Positions 23,641 to 36,746 of a DNA stretch of 64,000 bases are shown piece after piece. Source of the stretch: Congeria kusceri (taxonomy: Eukaryota > Mollusca > Bivalvia > Myida > Dreissenidae). The position numbers were made by a program, and so were the translations under genes. A model generated the notes under the pieces. The model was not told the origin of the DNA. It did no database searches and saw only the letters and a list, made by a program, of their open reading frames with translations. Where the stretch lies: assembly GCA_027627225.1 (NCBI GenBank), contig CM051029.1, forward strand, positions 76,907,578 through 76,971,577, given 5' to 3'. Positions within the stretch are counted from its first letter, which is position 1. The number at the start of each line of letters is the position of its first letter.

Positions 23641-25558
23641 CTAAGCATATTTATGATGCTTAAGGTGTGGAAGACTGTCATAATCAGGTTTGGGGTCACT
23701 CATGCCCTTGCCGTAGTGTAATTCCTCATGCAGTTTGTATCGATAATTCCGCGTCCTGGCACGTAAAGCTCGTGCTTTGTTGGTAGCGGATGTTTGCTTT
23801 CGGTTAAGGTCGTTGCGGTCCTCATATGCTATCTGCTTAATAATCTTTGACCCCTGGGTAAGGTTAGCATTTAGTTCAGTGGTTTTTGCAATTACAGAGT
23901 CAGCATAGCCATTGTTTAATTTGTGAACCTGCCCGTGAATTCGACCTACACAGTTGCGTGAGAAAGTCACAGTTTTAGGATTGACAGCTTGGTACGACCT
24001 GTTTACTGCTTCACTTTTTTGGGTTGTGGTTAAAAGTTTGGTAGCGTCAAGAGCAGCTGGACCTAAAAGCATTTCAATGCATTTTTGAAGGACTTGTTGG
24101 TCACTGTCAACCATTTTAACCTTGACATTGTCTGGCATGAAATTCTTAGCTTGCCTATTTGTACCAGCACAGACATAACTGTACTTTGCACAATGAGTAC
24201 CGCAGTAACCACTGAAGCATAGAACAATGGTTGCGATTACAGCAACCATGACCTTCTTTAGAACCTTGATGTCACCCTGGTGTTTATTGTGGGCAGCTTT
24301 AAGCTCAGCCATACACCTAGCTTCGACCGAGAGAGCGAACCGACTCCTGATATTAGACTTGGAATGACCCTTGAGCATGCCCTTTGAGAAAGGCGCTTTG
24401 TTGAGCTCGCGCTTCAGCGAGTTGCCTAGGTGCCTCAGATCCTTAAGATGACCCACATTGTGACCGTGAGAGTTACGAACACCTTGGAATGCCCTACTGT
24501 CCCCATCACAAGTGAAATTTGCTATTTTGATGTCCTTAGAGATCTGGTCACCTGACAACCTATTCCATTTGCCTTCATCACCTATTGGTTCCCTCTCTGA
24601 AACATTTGCAGAACAATGCCCCCTATGATTGGGGCACTGAACAGGTTTACCCTTATTCCTAAGCATTGATGCAGTCCTGCATAGTTTATTTGCTACTTGT
24701 ACCCCTACAATTTGCTTGTTTCTGGTATTGTTTTCACACATAGTGCTTATGGCAATAGTTCCGGCTTGAAAGGGTGTCGCGTCAGAGTTAAAAATAGGGA
24801 TCTTTTTGACCAATTTTGGCATTTTCAGCAACTAAGTTTTCTCTAATCTGGTACATGCTTCTCTCATTTAGGGATTTAAGGGCAGTATTGACCTTATTTG
24901 CTTGTTTTTGCATAGCAAGTGGAGAGGGAGCAATGATATTTGTTGTGTTGAGAATTCTGCGGGAACCTGTGTTCCCAATAGAAGTACTTGCAACACCTAT
25001 TTGGAAGCCTACATTGATCTGAGCTGCCTTTCTGCCCCTGGTACTTGATGGAACCTCATTGTAAAGCTTATAATGCTTGCCTACATATCTGCATCTTGTA
25101 CATTTTAACCTTTCCTCCCAGCCTAAGCCCCACTTTATGGAAGCACTGCCGTCAATTACCAAGTCGCCCCTACATTTATCACTTCTTAACCTATGCTTTC
25201 TATTTTCAGAGGACATCATAGACTGGAGTAGGGCGGGGACATAGACCTTGTTCGTAAGTAAGTCGGGATGGACTTTTGATGGAGCAGGAACCCGTAACAG
25301 GTCTACATAGCGAATCTTGTTCGCTCTCGGACGCAAGGGCTTAGCTGGGGTTTGAGAGCCGTCTACATCCCGAAAAGTAAGAACCTTGTCATTGTAAGCT
25401 ACCCGTGCTTCAAAGGATGACCTTTCTAACCTTACATAGGTTGTGTTGGAATTTGACCTTCTTTCATAATTATGTTTTTTCCCCTTCACCGGACTAGTCC
25501 CACCTCGTTTAAAACCAACATGGAGCAACTTTTTCTTTTGCTTGGTTATGAACCCCAT
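23641..25558 (-). pseudogene. Mutator-like transposase, copy 8
   Basis: Common break at 24788. N13H is shared only with copy 9. D197A, and K249Q caused by a T-to-G change in the T-run that slips in copies 5 and 12. Confidence 0.72.
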
Positions 25559-26321
25559 TTTGACCAGATTGCCACCTTAAAAAAAGTCAAAGTACTTATT
25601 TTGTGCCCAAAATATGCAATTTTGTATTCCCTTAAACCTCTAAATGTGAGCAGGCAATGCAAATTGACCACCTGCTGCAGTTTAAAGGCACTCATGACAT
25701 TATATACTAGAATATATAATTGGTGGCCTGTAATTAAAGAGGCTGCGACAAACAAGGTGCTTTAAAGATTTTACACTTTATTGGTTTGAAACAAGCAATT
25801 ACTGGAAGCTGATTGATTTCTACACTTCAAAGTATCTTTGATCTCCCATTTTGACTAATTTGTCAATTGTCTTGGATGAAATTGGAATTTTTTTTCTATT
25901 AAATGTACATTTTTGGGGTGATTTTTTTTAAAAAATACACAAAAAATACATTATCAAAATGGCTTAGAGTAAAAATATCTAACAAAGTCATTCTCTCCTC
26001 ACCCCACATAAGCCCCCCATACATGTTTGTTTGGTTTGTTTGGGTATTTTGTCACAAATATTGCAAATATCAGCTTTAATTGTTAGAGGGACATTTAAGC
26101 TTCAAGACGCTTGAAATCACCGGCTTCCGACCAAAATCACCTGTGTTTGAAAATATGAAATAAAATGGCCAAATGGACAGATATACGAACCAAACTTAAT
26201 ATATTGGTGCAATATGCATGGGAAGATAATTATATGCAAGAAAAACTAATTTTAATGAGAACAAATTTCTCTTAAAAACTGACTTTGATTTAAAATAAAA
26301 TATCGTCTGCAAGTGCAAAAT

Positions 26322-26863
26322 ATGGATGAGAAAGCAGATTTTTGGTCATTTCTGAGCAAAAGAGTAGAAAATAAGTGCATTAAATGCATCAATTCAGATT
26401 GTTTGATCTGGAATGGTTGTATTTCAAATAGTTCCTTACCCTATTATGGCCGAATGAGGGTTAAATTGCCTTCGGACATAAAATCAGAGACATACTTGGT
26501 TCACCGTGTAGCGTTAATGTGCTACATGAAGTCAGAATTGAACGCCAGGGACTCTGTGAGCCACTTATGCAACAATAGCTTGTGTGTTAAGCCTGAACAT
26601 TTAAACATAGAGCCCCATTCCACCAACATGGAACGGCGGACATGTTTACAGTTCGGACAGTGCAGCGGGCATGGAACTGAGCCAGCCTGCATATTTGGTA
26701 AAAACATGAATACAACAAGCTTTATCACTTCCTTTTATTCATAGAAATACACTTAAAATACATAAATGCATGTTTTTTTTCATTTTATATCTATTTCTAT
26801 TGGGTATTTTTGCCTTTTTCAGGTAGAGGAACGCCTGATGCTGACGCGAGGGCCACTTGTTAG
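26322..26863 (+). CDS. His-Cys box endonuclease-like gene, copy 9
   Basis: Exons 26322-26697 and 26823-26863. Consensus protein. The leader has CTTAAAAACTG and GACTTTGATTT, a combination shared only with copy 10. Confidence 0.77.
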
Positions 26864-26920
26864 AGGTCTCTTATGCCAAAACAGGTAATAATGACAATTT
26901 ATTATCAGGTACACAATCAA

Positions 26921-28838
26921 CTAAGCATATTTATGATGCTTAAGGTGTGGAAGACTGTCATAATCAGGTTTGGGGTCACTCATGCCCTTGCCGTAGTGTA
27001 ATTCCTCATGCAGTTTGTATCGATAATTCCGCGTCCTGGCACGTAAAGCTCGTGCTTTGTTGGTAGCGGATGTTTGCTTTCGGTTAAGGTCGTTGCGGTC
27101 CTCATATGCTATCTGCTTAATAATCTTTGACCCCTGGGTAAGGTTAGCATTTAGTTCAGTGGTTTTTGCAATTACAGAGTCAGCATAGCCATTGTTTAAT
27201 TTGTGAACCTGCCCGTGAATTCGACCTACACAGTTGCGTGAGAAAGTCACAGTTTTAGGATTGACAGCTTGGTACGACCTGTTTACTGCTTCACTTTTTT
27301 GGGTTGTGGTTAAAAGTTTGGTAGCGTCAAGAGCAGCTGGACCTAAAAGCATTTCAATGCATTTTTTAAGGACTTGTTGGTCACTGTCAACCATTTTAAC
27401 CTTGACATTGTCTGGCATGAAATTCTTAGCTTGCCTATTTGTACCAGCACAGACATAACTGTACTTTGCACAATGAGTACCGCAGTAACCACTGAAGCAT
27501 AGAACAATGGTTGCGATTACAGCAACCATGACCTTCTTTAGAACCTTGATGTCACCCTGGTGTTTATTGTGGGCAGCTTTAAGCTCAGCCATACACCTAG
27601 CTTCGACCGAGAGAGCGAACCGACTCCTGATATTAGACTTGGAATGACCCTTGAGCATGCCCTTTGAGAAAGGCGCTTTGTTGAGCTCGCGCTTCAGCGA
27701 GTTGCCTAGGTGCCTCAGATCCTTAAGATGACCCACATTGTGACCGTGAGAGTTACGAACACCTTGGAATGCCCTACTGTCCCCATCACAAGTGAAATTT
27801 GCTATTTTGATGTCCTTAGAGATCTGGTCACCTGACAACCTATTCCATTTGCCTTCATCACCTATTGGTTCCCTCTCTGAAACATTTGCAGAACAATGCC
27901 CCCTATGATTGGGGCACTGAACAGGTTTACCCTTATTCCTAAGCATTGATGCAGTCCTGCATAGTTTATTTGCTACTTGTACCCCTACAATTTGCTTGTT
28001 TCTGGTATTGTTTTCACACATAGTGCTTATGGCAATAGTTCCGGCTTGAAAGGGTGTCGCGTCAGAGTTAAAAATAGGGATCTTTTTGACCAATTTTGGC
28101 ATTTTCAGCAACTAAGTTTTCTCTAATCTGGTACATGCTTCTCTCATTTAGGGATTTAAGGGCAGTATTGACCTTATTTGCTTGTTTTTGCATAGCAAGT
28201 GGAGAGGGAGCAATGATATTTGTTGTGTTGAGAATTCTGCGGGAACCTGTGTTCCCAATAGAAGTACTTGCAACACCTATTTGGAAGCCTACATTGATCT
28301 GAGCTGCCTTTCTGCCCCTGGTACTTGATGGAACCTCATTGTAAAGCTTATAATGCTTGCCTACATATCTGCATCTTGTACATTTTAACCTTTCCTCCCA
28401 GCCTAAGCCCCACTTTATGGAAGCACTGCCGTCAATTACCAAGTCGCCCCTACATTTATCACTTCTTAACCTATGCTTTCTATTTTCAGAGGACATCATA
28501 GACTGGAGTAGGGCGGGGACATAGACCTTGTTCGTAAGTAAGTCGGGATGGACTTTTGATGGAGCAGGAACCCGTAACAGGTCTACATAGCGAATCTTGT
28601 TCGCTCTCGGACGCAAGGGCTTAGCTGGGGTTTGAGAGCCGTCTACATCCCGAAAAGTAAGAACCTTGTCATTGTAAGCTACCCGTGCTTCAAAGGATGA
28701 CCTTTCTAACCTTACATAGGTTGTGTTGGAATTTGACCTTCTTTCATAATTATGTTTTTTCCCCTTCACCGGACTAGTCCCACCTCGTTTAAAACCAACA
28801 TGGAGCAACTTTTTCTTTTGCTTGGTTATGAACCCCAT
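26921..28838 (-). pseudogene. Mutator-like transposase, copy 9
   Basis: Common break at 28068. N13H and D197A as in copy 8, but with the consensus K249. Copies 8 and 9 are near-duplicates in this gene. Confidence 0.72.
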
Positions 28839-29601
28839 TTTGACCAGATTGCCACCTTAAAAAAAGTCAAAGTACTTATTTTGTGCCCAAAATATGCAAT
28901 TTTGTATTCCCTTAAACCTCTAAATGTGAGCAGGCAATGCAAATTGACCACCTGCTGCAGTTTAAAGGCACTCATGACATTATATACTAGAATATATAAT
29001 TGGTGGCCTGTAATTAAAGAGGCTGCGACAAACAAGGTGCTTTAAAGATTTTACACTTTATTGGTTTGAAACAAGCAATTACTGGAAGCTGATTGATTTC
29101 TACACTTCAAAGTATCTTTGATCTCCCATTTTGACTAATTTGTCAATTGTCTTGGATGAAATTGGAATTTTTTTTCTATTAAATGTACATTTTTGGGGTG
29201 ATTTTTTTTAAAAAATACACAAAAAATACATTATCAAAATGGCTTAGAGTAAAAATATCTAACAAAGTCATTCTCTCCTCACCCCACATAAGCCCCCCAT
29301 ACATGTTTGTTTGGTTTGTTTGGGTATTTTGTCACAAATATTGCAAATATCAGCTTTAATTGTTAGAGGGACATTTAAGCTTCAAGACGCTTGAAATCAC
29401 CGGCTTCCGACCAAAATCACCTGTGTTTGAAAATATGAAATAAAATGGCCAAATGGACAGATATACGAACCAAACTTAATATATTGGTGCAATATGCATG
29501 GGAAGATAATTATATGCAAGAAAAACTAATTTTAATGAGAACAAATTTCTCTTAAAAACTGACTTTGATTTAAAATAAAATATCGTCTGCAAGTGCAAAA
29601 T

Positions 29602-30167
29602 ATGGATGAGAAAGCAGATTTTTGGTCATTTCTGAGCAAAAGAGTAGAAAATAAGTGCATTAAATGCATCAATTCAGATTGTTTGATCTGGAATGGTTGT
29701 ATTTCAAATAGTTCCTTACCCTATTATGGCCGAATGAGGGTTAAATTGTCTTCGGACATAAAATCAGAGACATACTTGGTTCACCGTGTAGCGTTAATGT
29801 GCTACATGAAGTCAGAATTGAACGCCAGGGACTCTGTGAGCCACTTATGCAACAATAGCTTGTGTGTTAAGCCTGAACATTTAAACATAGAGCCCCATTC
29901 CACCAACATGGAACGGCGGACATGTTTACAGTTCGGACAGTGCAGCGGGCATGGAACTGAGCCAGCCTGCATATTTGGTAAAAACATGAATACAACAAGC
30001 TTTATCACTTCCTTTTATTCATAGAAATACACTTAAAATACATAAATGCATGTTTTTTTTCATTTTATATCTATTTCTATTGGGTATTTTTGCCTTTTTC
30101 AGGTAGAGGAACCCTGATGCTGACGCGAGGGCCAGTTGTTAGAGGTCTCTTATGCCAAAACAGGTAA
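29602..30167 (+). CDS. His-Cys box endonuclease-like gene, copy 10 (frameshifted last exon)
   Basis: Exon 1 is 29602-29977 with P50S. In exon 2 (from 30103) one base is missing (AACGCCTG reads AACCCTG) and CCACTTG reads CCAGTTG. The spliced frame passes the usual stop and ends at TAA 30165-30167, giving 146 residues with a new 20-residue tail. All predicted zinc ligands precede the change, so the nuclease core should be unaffected. Confidence 0.7.
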
Positions 30168-30199
30168 TAATAACAATTTATTATCAGGTACACAATCAA

Positions 30200-32106
30200 C
30201 TAAGCATATTTATGATGCTTAAGGTGTGGAAGACTGTCATAATCAGGTTTGGGGTCACTCATGCCCTTGCCGTAGTGTAATTCCTCATGCAGTTTGTATC
30301 GATAATTCCGCGTCCTGGCACGTAAAGCTCGTGCTTTGTTGGTAGCGGATGTTTGCTTTCGGTTAAGGTCGTTGCGGTCCTCATATGCTATCTGCTTAAT
30401 AATCTTTGACCCCTGGGTAAGGTTAGTATTTAGTTCAGTGGTTTTTGCAATTACAGAGTCAGCATAGCCATTGTTTAATTTGTGAACCTGCCCGTGAATT
30501 CGACCTACACAGTTGCGTGAGAAAGTCACAGTTTTAGGATTGACAGCTTGGTACGACCTGTTTACTGCTTCACTTTTTTGGGTTGTGGTTAAAAGTTTGG
30601 TAGCGTCAAGAGCAGCTGGACCTAAAAGCATTTCAATGCATTTTTTAAGTACTTGTTGGTCACTGTCAACCATTTTAACCTTGACATTGTCTGGCATGAA
30701 ATTCTTAGCTTGCCTATTTGTACCAGCACAGACATAACTGTACTTTGCACAATGAGTACCGCAGTAACCACTGAAGCATAGAACAATGGTTGCGATTACA
30801 TCAACCATGACCTTCTTTAGAACCTTGATGTCACCCTGGTGTTTATTGTGGGCAGCTTTAAGCTCAGCCATACACATAGCTTCGACCGAGAGAGCGAACC
30901 GACTCCTGATATTAGACTTGGAATGACCCTTGAGCATGCCCTTTGAGAAAGGCGCTTTGTTGAGCTCGCGCTTCAGCGAGTTGCCTAGGTGCCTCAGATC
31001 CTTAAGATGACCCACATTGTGACCGTGAGAGTTACGAACACCTTGGAATGCCCTACTGTCCCCATCACAAGTGAAATTTGCTATTTTGATGTCCTTAGAG
31101 ATCTGGTCACCTGACAACCTATTCCATTTGCCTTCATCACCTATTGGTTCCCTCTCTGAAACATTTGCAGAACAATGCCCCCTATGATTGGGGCACTGAA
31201 CAGGTTTACCCTTATTCCTAAGCATTGATGCAGTCCTGCATAGTTTATTTGCTACTTGTACCCCTACAATTTGCTTGTTTCTGGTATTGTTTTCACACAT
31301 AGTGCTTATGGCAATAGTTCCGGCTTGAAAGGGTGTCGCGTCAGAGTTAAAAATAGGGATCTTTTTGACCAATTTTGGCATTTTCAGCAACTAAGTTTTC
31401 TCTAATCTGGTACATGCTTCTCTCATTTAGGGATTTAAGGGCAGTATTGACCTTATTTGCTTGTTTTTGCATAGCAAGTGGAGAGGGAGCAATGATATTG
31501 GTTGTGTTGAGAATTCTGCGGGAACCTGTGTTCCCAATAGAAGTACTTGCAACACCTATTTGGAAACCTACATTGATCTGAGCTGCCTTTCTGCCCCTGG
31601 TACTTGATGGAACCTCATTGTAAAGCTTATAATGCTTGCCTACATATCTGCATCTTGTACATTTTAACCTTTCCTCCCAGCCTAAGCCCCACTTTATGGA
31701 AGCACTGCCGTCAATTACCAAGTCGCCCCTACATTTATCACTTCTTAACCTATGCTTTCTATTTTCAGAGGACATCATAGACTGGAGTAGGGCGGGGACA
31801 TAGACCTTGTTCGTAAGTAAGTCGGGATGGAGCAGGAACCCGTAACAGGTCTACATAGCGAATCTTGTTCGCTCTCGGACGCAAGGGCTTAGCTGGGGTT
31901 TGAGAGCCGTCTACATCCCGAAAAGTAAGAACCTTGTCATAGTAAGCTACCCGTGCTTCAAAGGATGACCTTTCTAACCTTACATAGGTTGTGTTGGAAT
32001 TTGACCTTCTTTCATAATTATGTTTTTTCCCCTTCACCGGACTAGTCCCACCTCGTTTAAAACCAACATTGAGCAACTTTTTCTTTTGCTTGGTTATGAA
32101 CCCCAT
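30200..32106 (-). pseudogene. Mutator-like transposase, copy 10 (11-bp deletion)
   Basis: An 11-bp deletion at 31826-31830, between two GATGG repeats, shifts frame one after about codon 94 and leaves 113 codons. The common break is at 31347. N56Y and R172M link it to copy 7, but it has D197 and T322, as in copies 12-16. Confidence 0.8.
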
Positions 32107-32867
32107 TTTGACCAGATTGCCACCTTAAAAAAAGTCAAAGTACTTATTTTGTGCCCAAAATATGCAATTTTGTATTCCCTTAAACCTCTAAATGTGAGCA
32201 GGCAATGCAAATTGACCACCTGCTGCAGTTTAAAGGCACTCATGACATTATATACTAGAATATATAATTGGTGGCCTGTAATTAAAGAGGCTGCGACAAA
32301 CAAGGTGCTTTAAAGATTTTACACTTTATTGGTTTGAAACAAGCAATTACTGGAAGCTGATTGATTTCTACACTTCAAAGTATCTTTGATCTCCCATTTT
32401 GACTAATTTGTCAATTGTCTTGGATGAAATTGGAATTTTTTTTCTATTAAATGTACATTTTTGGGGTGATTTTTTTTAAAAAATACACAAAAAATACATT
32501 ATCAAAATGGCTTAGAGTAAAAATATCTAACAAAGTCATTCTCTCCTCACCCCACATAAGCCCCCCATACATGTTTGTTTGGTTTGTTTGGGTATTTTGT
32601 CACAAATATTGCAAATATCAGCTTTAATTGTTAGAGGGACATTTAAGCTTCAAGACGCTTGAAATCACCGGCTTCCGACCAAAATCACCTGTGTTTGAAA
32701 ATATGAAATAAAATGGCCAAATGGACAGATATACGAACCAAACTTAATATATTGGTGCAATATGCATGGGAAGATAATTATATGCAAGAAAAACTAATTT
32801 TAATGAGAACAAATTTCTCTTAAACTGACTTTGGGTTAAAATAAAATATCGTCTGCAAGTGCAAAAT

Positions 32868-33409
32868 ATGGATGAGAAAGCAGATTTTTGGTCATTTCTG
32901 AGCAAAAGAGTAGAAAATAAGTGCATTAAATGCATCAATTCAGATTGTTTGATCTGGAATGGTTGTATTTCAAATAGTTCCTTACCCTATTATGGCCGAA
33001 TGAGGGTTAAATTGCCTTCGGACATAAAATCAGAGACATACTTGGTTCACCGTGTAGCGTTAATGTGCTACATGAAGTCAGAATTGAACGCCAGGGACTC
33101 TGTGAGCCACTTATGCAACAATAGCTTGTGTGTTAAGCCTGAACATTTAAACATAGAGCCCCATTCCACCAACATGGAACGGCGGACATGTTTACAGTTC
33201 GGACAGTGCAGCGGGCATGGAACTGAGCCAGCCTGCATATTTGGTAAAAACATGAATACAACAAGCTTTATCACTTCCTTTTATTCATAGAAATACACTT
33301 AAAATACATAAATGCATGTTTTTTTTCATTTTATATCTATTTCTATTGGGTATTTTTGCCTTTTTCAGGTAGAGGAACGCCTGATGCTGACGCGAGGGCC
33401 ACTTGTTAG
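32868..33409 (+). CDS. His-Cys box endonuclease-like gene, copy 11
   Basis: Exons 32868-33243 and 33369-33409. Consensus protein. Its leader matches copies 7 and 8, not its left neighbours 9 and 10. Confidence 0.77.
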
Positions 33410-33466
33410 AGGTCTCTTATGCCAAAACAGGTAATAATGACAATTTATTATCAGGTACACAATCAA

Positions 33467-35384
33467 CTAAGCATATTTATGATGCTTAAGGTGTGGAAGA
33501 CTGTCATAATCAGGTTTGGGGTCACTCATGCCCTTGCCGTAGTGTAATTCCTCATGCAGTTTGTATCGATAATTCCGCGTCCTGGCACGTAAAGCTCGTG
33601 CTTTGTTGGTAGCGGATGTTTGCTTTCGGTTAAGGTCGTTGCGGTCCTCATATGCTATCTGCTTAATAGTCTTTGACCCCTGGGTAAGGTTAGCATTTAG
33701 TTCAGTGGTTTTTGCAATTACAGAGTCAGCATAGCCATTGTTTAATTTGTGAACCTGCCCGTGAATTCGACCTACACAGTTGCGTGAGAAAGTCACAGTT
33801 TTAGGATTGACAGCTTGGTACGACCTGTTTACTGCTTCACTTTTTTGGCTTGTGGTTAAAAGTTTGGTAGCGTCAAGAGCAGCTGGACCTAAAAGCATTT
33901 CAATGCATTTTTTAAGGACTTGTTGGTCACTGTCAACCATTTTAACCTTGACATTGTCTGGCATGAAATTCTTAGCTTGCCTATTTGTACCAGCACAGAC
34001 ATAACTGTACTTTGCACAATGAGTACCGCAGTAACCACTGAAGCATAGAACAATGGTTGCGATTACAGCAACCATGACCTTCTTTAGAACCTTGATGTCA
34101 CCCTGGTGTTTATTGTGGGCAGCTTTAAGCTCAGCCATACACCTAGCTTCGACCGAGAGAGCGAACCGACTCCTGATATTAGACTTGGAATGACCCTTGA
34201 GCATGCCCTTTGAGAAAGGCGCTTTGTTGAGCTCGCGCTTCAGCGAGCTGCCTAGGTGCCTCAGATCCTTAAGATGACCCACATTGTGACCGTGAGAGTT
34301 ACGAACACCTTGGAATGCCCTACTGTCCCCATCACAAGTGAAATTTGCTATTTTGATGTCCTTAGAGATCTGGTCACCTGACAACCTATTCCATTTGCCT
34401 TCATCACCTATTGGTTCCCTCTCTGAAACATTTGCAGAACAATGCCCCCTATGATTGGGGCACTGAACAGGTTTACCCTTATTCCTAAGCATTGATGCAG
34501 TCCTGCATAGTTTATTTGCTACTTGTACCCCTACAATTTGCTTGTTTCTGGTATTGTTTTCACACATAGTGCTTATGGCAATAGTTCCGGCTTGAAAGGG
34601 TGTCGCGTCAGAGTTAAAAATAGGGATCTTTTTGACCAATTTTGGCATTTTCAGCAACTAAGTTTTCTCTAATCTGGTACATGCTTCTCTCATTTAGGGA
34701 TTTAAGGGCAGTATTGACCTTATTTGCTTGTTTTTGCATAGCAAGTGGAGAGGGAGCAATGATATTTGTTGTGTTGAGAATTCTGCGGGAACCTGTGTTC
34801 CCAATAGAAGTACTTGCAACACCTATTTGGAAGCCTACATTGATCTGAGCTGCCTTTCTGCCCCTGGTACTTGATGGAACCTCATTGTAAAGCTTATAAT
34901 GCTTGCCTACATATCTGCATCTTGTACATTTTAACCTTTCCTCCCAGCCTAAGCCCCACTTTATGGAAGCACTGCCGTCAATTACCAAGTCGCCCCTACA
35001 TTTATCACTTCTTAACCTATGCTTTCTATTTTCAGAGGACATCATAGACTGGAGTAGGGCGGGGACATAGACCTTGTTCGTAAGTAAGTCGGGATGGACT
35101 TTTGATGGAGCAGGAACCCGTAACAGGTCTACATAGCGAATCTTGTTCGCTCTCGGACGCAAGGGCTTAGCTGGGGTTTGAGAGCCGTCTACATCCCGAA
35201 AAGTAAGAACCTTGTCATTGTAAGCTACCCGTGCTTCAAAGGATGACCTTTCTAACCTTACATAGGTTGTGTTGGAATTTGACCTTCTTTCATAATTATG
35301 TTTTTTCCCCTTCACCGGACTAGTCCCACCTCGTTTAAAACCAACATTGAGCAACTTTTTCTTTTGCTTGGTTATGAACCCCAT
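33467..35384 (-). pseudogene. Mutator-like transposase, copy 11
   Basis: Common break at 34614. Frame two has N137S and I330T (private), T270S (with copy 7) and D197A (with 6-9). Confidence 0.72.
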
Positions 35385-36147
35385 TTTGACCAGATTGCCA
35401 CCTTAAAAAAAGTCAAAGTACTTATTTTGTGCCCAAAATATGCAATTTTGTATTCCCTTAAACCTCTAAATGTGAGCAGGCAATGCAAATTGACCACCTG
35501 CTGCAGTTTAAAGGCACTCATGACATTATATACTAGAATATATAATTGGTGGCCTGTAATTAAAGAGGCTGCGACAAACAAGGTGCTTTAAAGATTTTAC
35601 ACTTTATTGGTTTGAAACAAGCAATTACTGGAAGCTGATTGATTTCTACACTTCAAAGTATCTTTGATCTCCCATTTTGACTAATTTGTCAATTGTCTTG
35701 GATGAAATTGGAATTTTTTTTCTATTAAATTTACATTTTTGGGGTGATTTTTTTTAAAAAATACACAAAAAATACATTATCAAAATGGCTTAGAGTAAAA
35801 ATATCTAACAAAGTCATTCTCTCCTCACCCCACATAAGCCCCCCATACATGTTTGTTTGGTTTGTTTGGGTATTTTGTCACAAATATTGCAAATATCAGC
35901 TTTAATTGTTAGAGGGACATTTAAGCTTCAAGACGCTTGAAATCACCGGCTTCCGACCAAAATCACCTGTGTTTGAAAATATGAAATAAAATGGCCAAAT
36001 GGACAGATATACGAACCAAACTTAATATATTGGTGCAATATGCATGGGAAGATAATTATATGCAAGAAAAACTAATTTTAATGAGAATAAAAATTTCTCT
36101 TAAACTGACTTTGGGTTAAAATAAAATATCGTCTGCAAGTGCAAAAT

Positions 36148-36689
36148 ATGGATGAGAAAGCAGATTTTTGGTCATTTCTGAGCAAAAGAGTAGAAAATAA
36201 GTGCATTAAATGCATCAATTCAGATTGTTTGATCTGGAATGGTTGTATTTCAAATAGTTCCTTACCCTATTATGGCCGAATGAGGGTTAAATTGCCTTCG
36301 GACATAAAATCAGAGACATACTTGCTTCACCGTGTAGCGTTAATGTACTACATGAAGTCAGAATTGAACGCCAGGGACTCTGTGAGCCACTTATGCAACA
36401 ATAGCTTGTGTGTTAAGCCTGAACATTTAAACATAGAGCCCCATTCCACCAACATGGAACGGCGGACATGTTTACAGTTCGGACAGTGCAGCGGGCATGG
36501 AACTGAGCCAGCCTGCATATTTGGTAAAAACATGAATACAACAAGTTTTATCACTTCCTTTTATTCATAGAAATACACTTAAAATACATAAATGCATGTT
36601 TTTTTTCATTTTATATCTATTTCTATTGGGTATTTTTGCCTTTTTCAGGTAGAGGAACGCCTGATACTGACGCGAGGGCCACTTGTTAG
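36148..36689 (+). CDS. His-Cys box endonuclease-like gene, copy 12
   Basis: Exons 36148-36523 and 36649-36689. Carries V60L next to H61, C67Y, and A132T in exon 2. C67 is not among the predicted zinc ligands, so the motif set remains complete. The leader is the AATAAAAATTT variant typical of copies 12-16. Confidence 0.75.
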
Positions 36690-36746
36690 AGGTCTCTTAT
36701 GCCAAAACAGGTAATAATAACAATTTATTATCAGGTACACAATCAA

